64,000 bases of DNA from assembly GCF_000787715.1 (NCBI RefSeq), contig NZ_BBPI01000035.1, positions 1 through 64,000 of the forward strand, read 5' to 3'. This document shows, one piece after another, positions 63,650 through 64,000 of this stretch (the first letter of the stretch is position 1; every line of letters begins with the position of its first letter). Source of the stretch: Sphingomonas parapaucimobilis NBRC 15100. Lineage in GTDB: Bacteria; Pseudomonadota; Alphaproteobacteria; Sphingomonadales; Sphingomonadaceae. A model generated the notes under the pieces. That model made no database searches, was not told the origin of the DNA, and saw only the letters and a list, made by a program, of their open reading frames with translations. A program made the position numbers and the translations under genes.

Positions 63650-64000
63650 TGGGTGTCGGCGTCGGGCTGGGAGACGGACCGGGCTGGGGCATCACGGCCG
63701 TACCGACATAGCCGGTGCCGACCAGGAACAGCTGGCGATAGATCATGCCGTCGTCACGCACGATCGTGACCTCGGCCGCCTGCGGCAGGGCGACGCCCGG
63801 CTGCCCCTGCCACTGGTCGAGCCACGCGCCGTTGAAGCGGTAACGCAGATGCAACTCGCGCACATGCTCCATCAGCGCGGCAGGCTCCATCGGCGCGGCT
63901 CCGTCGAGCAGCGGCCAGGCGACCCGCTCCAGCACGTTGCCGTTCAGGCGATAGGCGACCTTCTGCACCGAAGGCCGCGCCGCATTGTCGAGATTGCTCC
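63642..64000 (-). CDS. gspJ: Type II secretion system minor pseudopilin GspJ (5' end outside window)
   Basis: About 119 C-terminal residues are visible; the gene starts beyond the window end. The segment QKVAYRLNGNVLERVAWP and RYRFNGAWLDQW match the GspJ C-terminal domain, and position before gspK supports it. The tail is Pro/Ser/Thr-rich (PGPSPSPTPTPNG). Confidence 0.88.
   Translation of the reverse strand, partial: SNLDNAARPSVQKVAYRLNGNVLERVAWPLLDGAAPMEPAALMEHVRELHLRYRFNGAWLDQWQGQPGVALPQAAEVTIVRDDGMIYRQLFLVGTGYVGTAVMPQPGPSPSPTPTPNG

Overview
The window is GC-rich, densely packed chromosomal DNA. Its character fits an alphaproteobacterium of the Sphingomonadales (Sphingomonas or a close relative). 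The clues are a BapA-type adhesin with a dedicated type I exporter, an ScfR-type regulator divergent from isocitrate lyase, a Rrf2-led suf operon, many 4-bp ATGA or 1-bp TGATG gene overlaps, and dispersed intergenic REP-like hairpin repeats. The taxonomic call is inference from gene content; no rRNA gene is present. No phage, IS element, CRISPR array or replication origin was seen.

Region 1 (1-7.9 kb) is a secretion locus: the 3' end of a large Ig-repeat adhesin, then TolC, ABC and HlyD components and a MarR-like regulator. Region 2 (7.9-17.2 kb) is a two-armed catabolic locus that I read as oxidative L-fucose (or related 6-deoxyhexose) use. It has an IclR regulator, a Zn-dehydrogenase, a RhaM-like mutarotase, a mannitol-dehydrogenase-family enzyme, and an opposing six-gene operon. 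That operon encodes a FucP-like transporter, SDR, lactonase, aldose dehydrogenase and a UxaA-type dehydratase split in two genes.

Region 3 (17.4-20.4 kb) holds a glutamine-amidotransferase-like hydrolase coupled to serine acetyltransferase, then fructose-bisphosphatase. Region 4 (20.5-30.8 kb) is the most interesting metabolic locus: a LacI regulator, a GMC oxidoreductase with a Tat-borne small subunit, cytochrome c, a DUF1080 protein, three TIM-barrel isomerase-like proteins, an MFS transporter and a divergent Gfo/Idh/MocA oxidoreductase. This matches glycoside breakdown by 3-keto oxidation followed by elimination, with the first steps in the periplasm and the last in the cytoplasm.

Region 5 (30.8-50.4 kb) is mixed housekeeping: a c-di-GMP GGDEF-EAL protein, ScfR and aceA, a CDF transporter, a hydroxybutyrate-type dehydrogenase, a zinc metallopeptidase, a strongly low-complexity Arg/Asp/Tyr/Gly-rich DUF2171 protein, tRNA-Ala(CGC), Nudix, extensin-like, transglutaminase-like and Bax-inhibitor-1 genes. 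Region 6 (50.5-58.8 kb) has a shortened ThpR, a Cu/Zn SOD lipoprotein, a HAD phosphatase, and the suf operon (regulator, B, C, D, S, T, A). A DUF559 endonuclease-like gene lying between inverted REP elements is spliced between sufB and sufC. Region 7 (58.8-64 kb) carries a perfect three-way-junction inverted repeat, an amino-acid dehydrogenase, tRNA-His, and gspN-M-L-K-J of a type II secretion operon that runs off the end.
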